DNA of 64,000 nucleotides from Panopea generosa (GCA_029582155.1 CM055912.1:1860001-1924000); one strand, 5' to 3'. Positions 1-10,110 are shown, numbered from the stretch's first letter. Notes: generated by a model not told the origin, from the sequence alone. Numbers and translations: made by a program.

Positions 1-103
1 CCCCTTCATCAGAGGACTCATTCAAACTCAGATCCAGATCAGACTCGGAAAACCCTGCGAAATCAGACTCATCGGAGTCTCTATCAAAGATACGGTCAGC
101 CAT
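1..103 (-). CDS. First coding exon of an unidentified acidic protein (partial, runs off left edge)
   Basis: On the minus strand an ATG at 103 opens a frame that stays open to the window edge (34 codons). It starts MADRIFDRDSDESDF and continues as a Ser/Asp/Glu-rich, probably disordered segment. A consensus acceptor (ATATTTAG, AG at 106-105) sits one base before the ATG. A strong donor (GTAAGTTT, GT at 289-288) lies 185 bp upstream, so the layout is a 5'UTR exon, a short intron, then this coding exon. The function is not recognised. It is on the same strand as the Trio-type exons to its right and, if those belong to an active gene, it sits inside one of that gene's introns. It could be a nested host gene or the gene of a mobile element. 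The gene start is well supported; identity is unknown. Confidence 0.6.
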   Translation of the reverse strand, partial: MADRIFDRDSDESDFAGFSESDLDLSLNESSDEG

Positions 104-104
104 A

Positions 105-289
105 CTAAATATGTAATGCAATTAAAACTAATTATAGCAATTAGACATAATGGTCAGGTGTTCAAAAACGAACTAAAAGTGCATTTAAAATCATCTCATT
201 AAATACCCAATCGAACATTTTTAATCTTTAAAACACAGCGAGACACTTTTTTAATCTTTCTAATTGGCAAATAGATCAAAAAAACTTAC
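105..289 (-). other. Predicted 5'UTR intron of the left-edge gene
   Basis: GT-AG intron of 185 bp. The donor reads ATTG then GTAAGTTT, and the acceptor ATATTTAG lies directly before T-ATG. The interior is AT-rich with no conserved open frame. Inferred from splice consensus only. Confidence 0.5.
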
Positions 290-545
290 CAATCCTAAGG
301 GTTTTATTACCCCTTGTATAGTCCAGTAAGGCATCATGATATATCAATCCACACCATAATACACACGAACGTGTGTCAGCTGTGGAAACATAACAGCTTC
401 AAAAGTGTGCCGAAACGTCGGCTTGCGTGTAAACAAATCAATTCTCGTGTCAAAGATCGAAGGTCACATAGGATGTAAAGTTTAACAATTAACTACTTGG
501 TGATTATTTGACCCTGATTTATTTTTAGATTCCCGCGCAAATCAT
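290..545 (-). promoter_or_regulatory. 5'UTR exon and promoter region of the left-edge gene
   Basis: This region precedes the predicted donor at 289 and is richer in CpG than its surroundings. It holds an E2F-like site (TTCCCGCGCAAA, 530-541), an inverted ACACGAACGTGTGT at 362-375, and a nuclear-receptor-like half site AAGGTCA near 470. No TATA box stands out. The transcription start cannot be placed from sequence; 300-540 is an estimate. Confidence 0.35.
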
Positions 546-783
546 GGAAAATTCCAGCAGTTTACATCATGCAACTGGGCGATGACCTCGCTTGATCACG
601 CATGACCCGTATGTTCGATTAGACGCTATTTTTATAAAAACTTTAAATAGTAACACTATGATGTCATGGGTAATTTTACTTGGGGAAATGTTATTTTACA
701 CAAATGTAAACTTCCTGTCACGAAAAATTAATTTTATGTGTGTTATTTTTGAGATTGAAATACACAGGCGTGAATTGTGATCA

Positions 784-1043
784 TGAGGCTATCGATAGAG
801 GCATGGAAAGTCGTCTCTGAGAGGCTGTCGATACAGGCGTGAAAAGTCGTCTCTTAGAGGCTTCCGATACAGGCGCGAAAAGTCGTCTCTGAGAGGCTGT
901 CGATACAGGCGTGAAAAGTCGTTTCTGAGAGGCTGTCGATACATGCTTGAAAAGTCGTCTCTGAGAGGCTGTCGATACAGGCGTGAAAAGTCGTCTCTGA
1001 GAGGCTTCCAATACAGGCGTGAAAAGTCGTCTCTGAGAAGCAT
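784..1043. repeat. 36-bp tandem repeat, about 7 copies
   Basis: The units contain GTCGATACAGGCGTGAAA followed by AGTCGTCTCTGAGAGGCT. GTCGTCTCT-like words recur at 810, 846, 882, 918, 954, 990 and 1026, an exact 36-bp period. Because 36 is divisible by three, all three minus frames stay open and give 12-residue periodic peptides (RDDFSRLYRQPL); I do not regard these as genes. It is more GC-rich than its flanks. Confidence 0.9.
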
Positions 1044-1049
1044 AGGGTT

Positions 1050-1725
1050 AATGCCATTTTAATACATTACAATTCATATAAAGAGTATCCAGTATTATAG
1101 GGAGGAATAAAAACCTAAGATGCATAAAACATGGATGAGCAAAGTCTTTTTGTTTGTAAATGGAACAAACATTCTCCCTTATAATCTGTACGACAAAGCC
1201 ATGGCCTTGGCGGAGTTGAAAGTTATTTTTAAACTGCATTTTAAAACACAAAGCCCTTCTTTAACCTGACATTGGCTGTCAATCAAACATGTTGATAATC
1301 TAATTAATGATCAATATTGGTTGCTACATTTCCTTGGACAAGATCACAAGTTTAAGTAAATGCTATATTGTACACACAATGGCAAGTGGTCAGTGGGCCT
1401 AGCTATAGTCGTTCTCGTATCAGGTCAATTAGTTGAAAATGAGACATCTAAATACCTGTAATGCTTTTAGTATGTGTTTAACAATCTGCCAGGTGGATCC
1501 TCGCATATCCAGAATTATGGTAAACCCCTTCTCTCGGACATCATCACTGAAATACGGACAGAGAAAAATAAGTTTTGAAGGTTTCTTGAAGATTATAGAA
1601 AGCAATGACTATCCATTTATCCGATATACACTTTCAATCTTTTCTTGTAGAGATGAAAGGTTACCAAACATGCAATATGTTTGAAAGATTAAAAGTGCTA
1701 TTCTAAAATGCTGTTTCTGCTTTTA
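1050..1725. other. Unannotated AT-rich stretch
   Basis: No splice-bounded exon or recognisable protein was seen. An 83-codon plus-strand frame at 1433-1684 has no recognisable domain and is probably chance. Confidence 0.4.
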
Positions 1726-1850
1726 AGGCCATAATTAATTAATTGCTAGATTATCATCCTCGCCCGCCCCCTAATTTTTATGCCGCCAAGACCCTTTATA
1801 TATTTTCATAAAAAATTTAAAAAAAAAAAAAAATAAAAAAAATAAAAATT
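1726..1850. mobile_element. MITE fragment, GGCCATAAT-terminus family (left end only)
   Basis: Starts with GGCCATAATTAATTAATTGC then TAGATTATCATCC, the terminal inverted repeat also present at 8260-8443, 20594-20744 and 56804-57020. A-rich sequence follows. The opposite terminus is not seen, so the copy is truncated or decayed. Confidence 0.6.
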
Positions 1851-2423
1851 AAAAGTAAATTCATCATAATTGCGACTATGATAAAAAGTGAAATATCCAA
1901 CTTTTGATCTTATAACCAAAAAGAGAGAAATGAACAAAAAGGATTTAAAGGAACCCAATGAGAGTTTTTCCATAAGGGATTATGATAAAGACCAATGTTT
2001 TGTCGCCGAATAATTGGGGTCTAGCCAATCAATTTTCAATTACAATCGATCATCAGCTATTACTAACAGGGTGGCATCTCCACAGGGTGGAAAATGCAAG
2101 CGCTGGGGTAAGAGCGTGTAAACACCTTCAACAAATTTTCAAGCGCTGTGTAAGGCACTAATTGAAATACATTTCACTAGTAAAACTTGTATTATTAAGT
2201 TTAAAGTCATCATATTTAGCATTTCATTTTAGGCATTAAAATTAAGAAATATATGCGAAGAAAAATAATGATTAACAGGAAAGAAAGCTTTTTCAAAGTT
2301 TTGTTTAAGAACTCAAGCGCTAGGGGAATACCATTTCTGACAGTGAAGCGCTGGGGTGCCCATGCTTAAATGGCCTGTGAAGAAGCCTGACTAACATTAT
2401 TTATTTTTCCTCTTTCAACTCAC
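1851..2423. other. Intron-like stretch with repeated AAGCGCT words
   Basis: AT-rich, no gene. The palindromic core AGCGCT occurs four times (near 2098, 2146, 2313, 2346), three of them followed by GGGG- or GTGT-like sequence. This is unusual in such AT-rich DNA. Confidence 0.3.
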
Positions 2424-2538
2424 CTTGGTACACTGGCCAGGTAGGTCATTAGATGTTTCAGGTCCTCATATTTCAAATGTTCCGGATGTGTGTGCGTCGG
2501 GAAGGTCAGAATGGGTCCACCTCGCTTGTCTCGACCAC
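2424..2538 (-). CDS. TRIO-like: Trio/Kalirin-type RhoGEF, Sec14-domain exon (exon B)
   Basis: A 115-bp minus-strand exon. The acceptor is TTACTTGCAG (AG at 2540-2539) and the donor is CCAAG|GTGAGTTG (GT at 2423-2422). With the G carried over from exon A it reads GGRDKRGGPILTFP, then THTHPEHLKYEDLKHLMTYL and ASVP, ending in a split codon (AG) that gives Ser or Arg. GGRDKRGGPILTFP is the signature of the N-terminal Sec14/CRAL-TRIO domain of Trio and Kalirin, multidomain guanine-nucleotide exchange factors for Rac and RhoG that act at the plasma membrane and cytoskeleton. The residues after it diverge from vertebrate Trio, but the LxxLxxYLAxxP pattern is kept. The exon end fits the known protein, where IPS-EE follows. 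The next exon must lie left of position 1. Confidence 0.9.
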
Positions 2539-5500
2539 CTGCAAGTAACGTAAACGACCATTTTCTAAACATCTGTACAACTCAAACCGTATCAAGAAGT
2601 AAAGTAAACTGTGACAATGACCCCCCAACTTCATCAGCCATGAGTTGAGCCTTGCCTGGTCTGCAAACTTTATGTGAGAAAGTTTCTCAGAGTTTTGTTG
2701 CAGAAAGGTTGTTCTGCTCAGATTCATTACAAGGTCTTTCTCCGCTAATAAAACTGGATATGCTATATATAACCTGAAATGTGCTGAAAATGAAGTTAAA
2801 CCCATTCTATGTAGTTCATGTATGTACTGAATGATGCAATATGTGAAAATGAGTGAAATTTAACCATACGTGTCACAAAATTAGTGAGAGTTTCTGAATT
2901 CTATTACGAATCCAAAGATGATGAGTTAATGCCTTTTCAGTCTTCAATCTAACGAATATGCCACCCTCTCCCTCAAGATGAGCTAGACAAAATATAACCT
3001 GACAAAATGCCACCCTCTCCCTCAGAATGGGTACAATACAATATTTTACCTGACAAATATGCCACCATCTCCCTCAAGATGAGCTAGGTAAAATATAACC
3101 TGACAAAATCCCATCCTCTCCCTCAGAATGGGTACAATACAAAATTATACCTGACAAATATGCCACCCTCTCCCTCAAGATGAGCTAAACAAAATATAAC
3201 CTGACAAAATGCCACCCTCTCCCTCAGAATGAGAACAATACAAAATTATACCTGACAAATATGCCACCCTCTCCCTCAAGATGAGGAAGTCTTAATATTA
3301 CCTGACTAATATGCCACCCTCTTCCTCAAGATGAGCTAGTTTAACTATTACCTGACAAATATGCCACCCTCTCCCTCAAGATGAGCTAATCTAAATATTA
3401 CCTGACAAATATGCCACCCTCTCCTTCAAGATGAGCTAGACAAAATATTACCTGACAAATATACCACACTCTCCCTCAAGATGAGCTAGTCTTAATATTA
3501 CCTGATAAATATACCAGCCTCTCTCTCAAGATGAGCTAGACAAAGTAATATCTGACGGATATACCACCTTCTCCCTCAAGATGAACTAGTCTAAATATTA
3601 CCTGACAGATATGCCACCCTCTCCCTCAAGATGAGCTAGTCTAAATATTAGCTGACAAATATGCCTGCCTCTCCCTCAAGATGAACTTGTCTAAATATTA
3701 CCTGACAAATATACCATCGTTTCTCTCAAGATGAGCTAGTCTAAATATTACCTGACAAATATACCATCATCTCCCTCAAGATGAGCTAGTCTAAATATTA
3801 CCTGACAAAAATACCACCCTCTCCCTCAAGATTAGCTAGTTTAAATACTACCTGACAAATAAGCCACCCTCTCCCTCAAGATGAGCTAGTCTAAATACTA
3901 GCTGCCAAAAATACCACCCTCTCCCTCAAGATTAGCTAGTTTAAATACTACCTGACAAATAAGCCACCCTCTCCCTCAAGATAAGAACTAGTCTAAATAT
4001 TACCTGACAAATATGCCACCCTCTCCCTCAAGATGAGCTAGTCTAAATATTACCTGACAAATATACCACCCTCTCCCACAAGATGAGCTAGTCTAAATAT
4101 TACCTGACAAAAATACCACCCTCTCCCTCAAGATTAGCTAGTCTAAATATTACCTGACAACCATGCCACCATCTCCCTCAAGATTAGAGCTAGTCTAAAT
4201 ATTACCTGACAAATATGCCACCCTCTCCCTCAAGGTGAGCTAGACAAAATATTACCTGACAAATATACTGGCTTCTCCCTCAAGATGAGCTAGACAAAAT
4301 ATTACCTGACAAATAAACAATCCTCTCCCTCAAGATGAGTTAGACAAAATATTACCTGATAAATATACCACCCTCTCCCTCAAGATGAGCTAGTCTCAGT
4401 TTTACCTGACAAATACACCACCCTCTCCCTCAAGATTAGCTAGTTTAAATATTACCTGACAAATATGCCACCCTCTCCCTCAAGATTAGAGCTAGTCTAA
4501 ATATTACCTGACAAATATGCCACCCTCTCCCTCAAGGTGAGCTAGACAAAATATTACCTGACAAATATATGGCTTCTCCCTCAAGATGAGCTAGACAAAA
4601 TATAACCTGACAAATATACCATCCTCTCCCTCAAGATGAGTTAGACAAAATATTACCTGATAAATATACCACCCTCTCCCTCAAGATGAGCTAGTCTCAG
4701 TATAACCTGACAAAAACACCACCCTCTACCTCAAGATGAGCTAGATAAAGTATTACATCATAAATATGCCACCCTTTCCCTCAAGATGAGCTAGTCTCAA
4801 TATTGCCTGACAAATATACCACCCTCTCCCTCAAGTTGAGCTAGACAAAATTTTACCTGACAAATACGCCACCCTCTCCCTCTAGATGAGCTAGACAAAA
4901 TATTACCCAACATATATACCATCCTCTCTATCAAGATAAGATAGACAAAATATTTTCTGACCAATATGCCACCATCTCCCTCAAGATGAGCTAGACAAAA
5001 TATATCCTATATGCCACCATCTCCCTCATGATATGGACAAAACAAAATATTACCTGACAAATATGCCACCCTTTCCCTCAAGATGAGCTAGACAAAGTAT
5101 TACCTGGCAAATATACAATCCTCTCCCTCAAGATGAGCTAGACAAAATATTACCTGACAAATATGCCAACCTCACCCTCAAGATGAGCTAGACAAAATAT
5201 TACCTGACAAATATGCCAACCTCTCCCTCAAGATGAGCTAGACAAAGTATTACCTGACAAATATACTACCCTCTCCCTCAAGATGAGCTAGACAAAGAAT
5301 TACCTGACAAATATAAAATCCTCTCCCTCAAAATGAGCTAGACAAAATATTACCTGACAAATATGCCAACCTCTCCCTCAAGATGAGCTGGACAAAGTAT
5401 TACCTGACAAATATACCTTCCTTTCCTTTAAGATGAGTTAGACAAAATATTACTTGACAAAAGTATGCCATCCTCTCCCTCAAGATCAGCTAGACAAAAT

Positions 5501-6050
5501 ATTACCAGACAATTATGCCCCCCCCTCTCCCTCAAGATGAGATAGCCAAAGTATTACCAGACAAATATGCCACCCTCTTCCTCTAGATGAGCTAGACAAA
5601 ATATTACCTGACATATATACCATCTCTCTATCAAGATGAGATAGACAAAATATTTTCTGACAAATATGCCACCCTCTCCCTCAAGATAAGCTAGACAAAG
5701 TATCACCAGACAAATATACCACCCTCTCCCTCAAGATGAGCTAGACAAAATATATCCTATATGCCACCCTCTCCCTCATGATGGACAATACAAAATATTA
5801 CCTGACAAATATGCCACCCTCTCCCTCAAGATGAGCTAGACAAAGTATTACCTGACAAATAAGCCACCCTCTCCCTCATGATGGAAATACAAAATATTAC
5901 CTGACAAATAAGCCACTCTGTCCCTTGTGATGGCCAATACAAAATATTACCTGACAAATAAGCCACCCTCTCCCTCATGATGGACAGTACAAAATATTAC
6001 CTGACAAATATGCCACCCTATCCCTCATGATGGACAATACAAAATAATAC
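2539..6050 (-). other. Intron between Trio-type exons A and B
   Basis: A 3,512-bp GT-AG intron in phase 1 (S-G split: TCA G | GT GGT). About 90% of it is the 50-bp array at 2953-6095. Positions 2539-2952 are unique AT-rich sequence with no further exon seen. Confidence 0.85.
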
Positions 6051-6095
6051 CTGACAAATATGCCACCCTTTCCATCAGGATGGGTACAATATCAA
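2953..6095. repeat. 50-bp minisatellite, about 60 copies, derived from Trio exon A plus its splice donor
   Basis: On the plus strand the unit runs through TACCTGACAAATATGCCACC then CTCTCCCTCAAGATGAGC and TAGTCTAAATAT. On the minus (gene) strand each unit carries GGGTGGCATATTTGTCAG followed by GTAATATT. That is the last 18 bases of exon A plus a 5' splice site. The true exon end at 6051 is simply the rightmost unit. Several units near the opposite end (about 3000-3045, 3105-3150 and 3205-3250) keep GGGTACAATA on the plus strand and would encode VPIL(R)ER, matching exon A VPILMER better than mid-array units do. A second variant near exon A has TCATGATGGACAATAC. The period is 50 (atgccaccct at 3311, 3361 and so on), with occasional short indels. 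Confidence 0.9.
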
Positions 6096-6131
6096 CTGCC
6101 TTCAGTACATGTACCTCAGTCCTGCGACCAC
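6051..6131 (-). CDS. TRIO-like: Trio/Kalirin-type RhoGEF, N-terminal exon preceding the Sec14 core (exon A)
   Basis: An 81-bp minus-strand exon. The acceptor is strong, with a long T-rich tract ending TTTTGTTTTCAG (AG at 6133-6132). The donor is TTGTCAG|GTATTATT (GT at 6050-6049). Reading with two carried-in bases gives GRRTEVHVLKAVDIVPIL then MERVAYLS and a split Gly codon completed by exon B. The protein ...DIVPILMERVAYLSG-GRDKRGG matches the Trio/Kalirin N-terminus, where a DVLP-I/L-LKEKVAYLSGGRDKRGG run is conserved. Phase 1 on both sides. An upstream exon is required because the first codon is split and no ATG is in frame early. Its 3' half is homologous to the 50-bp array that follows it. 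Confidence 0.88.
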
Positions 6132-6270
6132 CTGAAAACAAAAACAAAAATAAAAATAAACTGCAGTCACTGCATTAAAAGCCCAAGAGCTTAAAAAATC
6201 TCAACTAAAGAAAGGAGAGAAGGGTTGGGAGTGTTTATTGGATTATCATACTGCCTACTTGATTAATGAA
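6132..6270 (-). other. Polypyrimidine tract and branch region of Trio-type intron 1
   Basis: The minus strand shows an uninterrupted T-rich run of about 30 bases before the acceptor of exon A (plus strand AAAACAAAAACAAAAATAAA). This is a good splice acceptor context. Confidence 0.6.
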
Positions 6271-6275
6271 AAAAA

Positions 6276-6505
6276 CATAGTCAAACCTGTGGAAGTGGTC
6301 ATCTCTATTAAGCAGCCACTTGTCTTAAGCAGTCACATTTGCTTTTTCCCATTTTTATGTTTTCAGTGTAAATCAACCTGTATTATATAAGCAACAAAAT
6401 TTTTTTTTTTTTATCTTTTATATAATCAATATCAATGACACCATAATTATGTAGTTTTACTGGAACCAGTCTAAAATCATGATCACCTGGCTGCTTTTAA
6501 GTATA
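6276..6505. mobile_element. Diverged MITE related to the TACAGTCAAACC family
   Basis: Begins ATAGTCAAACCTGTGGAAGT and contains TTAAGCAGCCACTTGTCTTA, the same internal words as the element at 36834-36997. The right terminus is not recognisable. Confidence 0.4.
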
Positions 6506-6814
6506 TGTTGGTGAATAAGGAGCCAGATTCTTTGAAAAAAAAAGAAAGGGGGAAAACACTGTAAATCCAAATTAGGAATTTAAATCTTCCAGAGACCTTT
6601 TACAAATTTTTATGGCAATGAAGCTTTATAACAGAGACTAGAAATGTGTCTGAAAACATGAATACCCCTGCTATTGATCCGCATGAATGAATAAATGAAT
6701 GAATGAACAGGGTTTTTCAATGCTAACAGGAAAGAAGATTCCAGGTTCAATCTACATGTACAAAAACAACAAATTAACATACAGATTAAAAAAAAATACA
6801 TTAACAAATGAATA

Positions 6815-7030
6815 TGCAGAATGAAACTAGAACCCTAATACCTGCAGAACTGCAAAGCTTCAGCAAATTCTATCGTATTACTCAAATTGTTGCTTCCTAT
6901 GACATGCATGAGTCACAGTGATCCTATTCTTGCCATCACTCATATGGCTCCCTGTTACCACACAGCGGTTGGTAATTTAACCATGATAGTGAACATGACA
7001 AAATATGATAACATATTGAATGAACATGAC
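6815..7030. repeat. Dispersed repeat, copy 1 (partner at 45330-45560)
   Basis: Shares long runs with 45330-45560 in the same orientation: CACAGTGATCCTAT, CTCATATGGCTCCCTG, GTTGGTAATTTAACC and ATACCTGCAGAACTG. Both copies keep, on the minus strand, CAGTTCTGCAG followed by GTAT, which resembles a splice donor. No convincing shared protein. Unclassified. Confidence 0.6.
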
Positions 7031-7224
7031 ACCTATTCTTAGCTGGAACCACACAGGGGGCTGCTATTGACCAGAAACAAATTGTGTAAAAAACGCGCCA
7101 TAACTTCCATAAAATCTGACAGACGTTGACAAACATCAAACTTGCCCTGTATTTTATAACTAAACACATAAGGTACCCACAAAATATTCACACATAGACC
7201 CTTTCACCATTCATCCCCACCCCG

Positions 7225-7428
7225 CCAGTCTCCGTGATGGTTGATATACGACATTGCGTTTCATTATCATCATCTCCTAGTTATCAGTTACTTGCGGAGA
7301 TTAGGTGTGCTCGAGTACGGGTTAACCTTCCAGGATCCCAGGAAAGAGTGGTTAGCTTAACTGATCATCTTTTAGCCCTTGATGGCATAAAAATGATGCT
7401 AAAAGTTCAATCAATCAATCAATCAAAT
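7225..7428 (+). mobile_element. SINE family A, 5'-truncated copy
   Basis: Has the body words GTGATGGTTGATATACGACA, CTTGCGGAGATTAGGTGTGC, TTAACCTTCCAGGATCCCAG and TTAGCCCTTGATGGCATAAA, and ends in (TCAA)n. The same body occurs at 9889, 16657, 21211, 30068, 47761, 51874 and 53065. The tRNA-like head is missing here. Confidence 0.8.
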
Positions 7429-8258
7429 GTGTGTGTGTGGTGGGGGGTATAAAATCATGATTTTTTAGGTTTGGGGGACAAGACAGGATTTTTGCTTTGG
7501 GCAAGATGATGAATATCAAAGAATGGAAAAGGAGACCCTGTTTTTTTACCAAAAGCACATAATATCATAATATTAAGGCCCTGATATTGTCGCTTGTGCA
7601 TAATTTGCTACAGTTTATATATAAAAGAGCATCTAAGTTAAATGTAATCAAATGTCACAGACATCATCATAGATCAGCTGTACAACGCATCTCCAGTACC
7701 AGACAAACTTACACAGAATAGTTTACGAGTAACCTAATTGTGGTAAATGGTTCCAATTTAGATGAAACTTTTATACCATTAATCTGGTAGATGAAAGTGA
7801 TTAAAGTCGACATACAGCAAAACTCTGAGTTGCTAAGTGATACAAGCATAACGAGCATGTTTTAGTCTGTCTCACACACAAGGCAGTGTTTTTTTTAACC
7901 ATTTTGGGTAGATGACCCATATCCTTGGAATTGGGAATTTTAGCAGCATTTTCATTAAATTTGGGAAAACTTTTGCATTAAATATATTTGTTCAACTTCA
8001 TAAAAATGTGTACATTTGCCTCTCTTGCCATTTAATTGAAGATTCAATATCATACTCAATTCAGAATGGGGAAAACTTTGTTTATTTTATCAAGGAATTA
8101 TGGCAAGTTTCAATTAATAATTATTGAAGCTTTCAATTGGGAATTTTTACCACTAAATTGGGAAAAAAAATATACTATTTGCCATTGGGAATATGACCCA
8201 ATAACGGCTATAAAAATGGCCAAAAAAAAAAATTGCAAGGAGACAAAAAGATGGACCA
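7429..8258. other. Unannotated AT-rich stretch
   Basis: No gene seen. The minus strand has a donor-like GTAAGTTT near 7712 after a 34-codon open frame, but it lacks a matching acceptor or recognisable protein, so no exon is called. Confidence 0.35.
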
Positions 8259-8259
8259 T

Positions 8260-8443
8260 TAGGTTATTATAAATTAATTGCTAGATTATCATCCAAATTT
8301 TTCTTAAAAATGGGGAGGATGGGAGGTTTGTTTTTTTTTTTAATTTTTAGAATTTTTTATGTTTTTTGTTTTTTTCTGAAAATAAAAAGGGTCGAGCAGC
8401 ATGAAAATTAGGGGATGATATCTAGCAATTAATTTATTATTGC
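8260..8443. mobile_element. MITE with GTTAGGCCATAAT-type termini, complete copy
   Basis: Inverted ends: left TAAATTAATTGCTAGATTAT and right ATATCTAGCAATTAATTTAT, enclosing a T-rich core with GGGGAGGATGGGAGG. The same core is found at 56850-56880. Too short to encode a transposase. Confidence 0.75.
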
Positions 8444-8748
8444 TTTATTAAAAAAAAAAATTTTGCTGTGCTCTGACCCAGTATTTTCTATGTTGGTAGA
8501 TAAGTTACAATTTTGTTTTTGTTAGATTTTGATTTGTTTTAATTCTATTTAGAACATATTAAATGGATAGAAATCATGGAGAAAAAAAAACAACCTCTTT
8601 TAAAAACAATAAAAAAAAGTTTGAGCAAAAACTCTTTTTGTAAGTATGGCCTAAAGTTGTCTCATTGTTCACAAAATTACGAAAAAAAACCCTCTCTAAC
8701 CTTGCTGAATAGCAATGTAGATAAGACCGTCACAAACTTACAGGCTGA

Positions 8749-8893
8749 AATGTTGCTGTATGGCAATAAGTGTTACTTTCAACTATTGTTCAGTCATATG
8801 GCAATGGTGTCTACGCAAGACAGTATTCCGAGCGCTGCCATACTGCAGTATCAAGCTGTAGACACATGGTATGACACCCCACCCAGTCTCAGA
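8749..8893 (-). mobile_element. SINE family B, 5'-truncated copy
   Basis: On the plus strand it has TGTTGCTGTATGG, GTGTCTACGCAAGACAGTAT, GCTGCCATACTGCAGTATC and CACATGGTATGACACC, as in 11209-11482 and 54889-55203. The tRNA head (right side) has been lost where the GA repeat begins. Confidence 0.7.
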
Positions 8894-9115
8894 CAGAGAC
8901 GGAGACAGAGATAGAGAGAGAGACAGAGACAGAGAGACATAATAGAGAGAGGCCAAGAGAGAGAGATAAGACAGACAGACAAAATGTTCAATCTCTGTAT
9001 TTGACTCATGAAATCTGTGCCTACTATAAATATGAACTGCTCTTGTACTCACCACAGCCAGATAGAGAGAGAGACAAAGGGAGAGAGAAAGACAGACAGA
9101 CAGATAGAGTGACAA

Positions 9116-9155
<40 letters not shown>

Positions 9156-9165
9156 GGAGAAAGAA
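8889..9165. repeat. GA/CAGA purine-rich microsatellite, two blocks
   Basis: Blocks at 8889-8985 and 9060-9165 of AGAGAG/ACAGAG sequence separated by about 75 bp of unique sequence. Open frames through them (Ser/Leu- or Arg/Glu-rich) are artefacts of the repeat. Confidence 0.9.
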
Positions 9166-9170
9166 AGAGA

Positions 9171-9835
9171 TTTTCCATCCTTTTTAGGGACCATTCCATA
9201 ACCATTAATTCTAATAGGGAGTGTTAAGGTTAGGAGTATGAGCCAAACCTTCGTAAGGTTAACCAAGGTCTACAGTTTTTTGCAAATTGAATCATTGATG
9301 TGAACCTGCAGTATGTATTACTATTTACAAAGTTCAGTATAGTAACAGACAGGCAAACACCGATTTGAGATATGGTAATTAATATAATTAATTTATCTTT
9401 CATCAAATCTTTGGCTCTCATCTCATCTACACACAATTGTCAGTCTGTGCTCATTTACGTGATATCTCCTTTCAAAGTCAGAGGCTAGGTAAATAATCGG
9501 CAACATAGATGTGCTTTTTTATTTTTTTTTTTTGTTTTTTAAGGGAATATATCAGGATTTTTCAAACTTTGAAAACTTGGGCTATGTGCCTAGGTTAGAC
9601 TCTGCTTAAAAGTGCAACATATATTGTGATGTATACAATGAGTTCCGTGATTTCACTTTGATTTCAATTTAATCCATATGCACAGGGACAGCTCAAGGAT
9701 TTCAGTTTAGAGTGGCACAACACAAAATATTTCATTCACTAATGACAAGGAGATGCTTTTTATCCATTTTAATAATTATTTTATTTTTTAAAACATTTAT
9801 AGCATTTTTTTCCCCCTGATATACTCCCTTTAAAT
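9171..9835. other. Unannotated stretch
   Basis: AT-rich with a poly-T run near 9520. No exon or repeat was recognised with confidence. 9837-9875 (TTCAACACATTACAGGTTAT) is probably the tail of a family G SINE. Confidence 0.35.
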
Positions 9836-9888
9836 GGTGTTCAACACATTACAGGTTATGGCATTACGTTTATTGCTGTTGGAATAAC

Positions 9889-10110
9889 AAGGGCTAATAG
9901 GCAATCCTACCCACTCTTTCCTGGAATTCTTGATTGTTAACCAGCACTTGAACGTACCCATCTTCGCAAGTAACTTATAACTTTCCCAACGGAATAAGAG
10001 GTGAGAGATGAATGACAATGAGATGTGATGTTATATATCAATCATCACGAAGCCTATAGTTGATTGATAGTCATGACTGACTGGCAGTCAGACGCCTTAT
10101 CGGCTGAGTT
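9889..10110 (-). mobile_element. SINE family A, near full-length copy
   Basis: Reverse orientation: GGGCTAATAG, AACTTTCCCAACGGAATAAG, GATGAATGACAATGAGATG and TATATATCAATCATCACG are the reverse complement of the family body. The degenerate tRNA-like head is on the right, near GCCTTATCGGCTGAG. Confidence 0.75.

Noticed and set aside
2506..2805. 99-codon minus-strand open frame overlapping exon B
   Set aside because: It uses a different reading from the Trio exon in the intron part and has no recognisable domain. The splice-bounded exon explains the conserved segment.
2953..6095. CRISPR-like regular spacing
   Set aside because: There are no unique spacers: units are contiguous and similar throughout, the host is eukaryotic, and exon homology explains the unit.
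7713..7815. Minus-strand first exon (34 codons ending at a GTAAGT donor)
   Set aside because: The phase is incompatible with exon A at 6051-6131, and the peptide shows no recognisable features.
8783..9205. Long Ser/Leu-rich minus frame and Arg/Glu-rich plus frame
   Set aside because: Both are translations of the GA/CT microsatellite.
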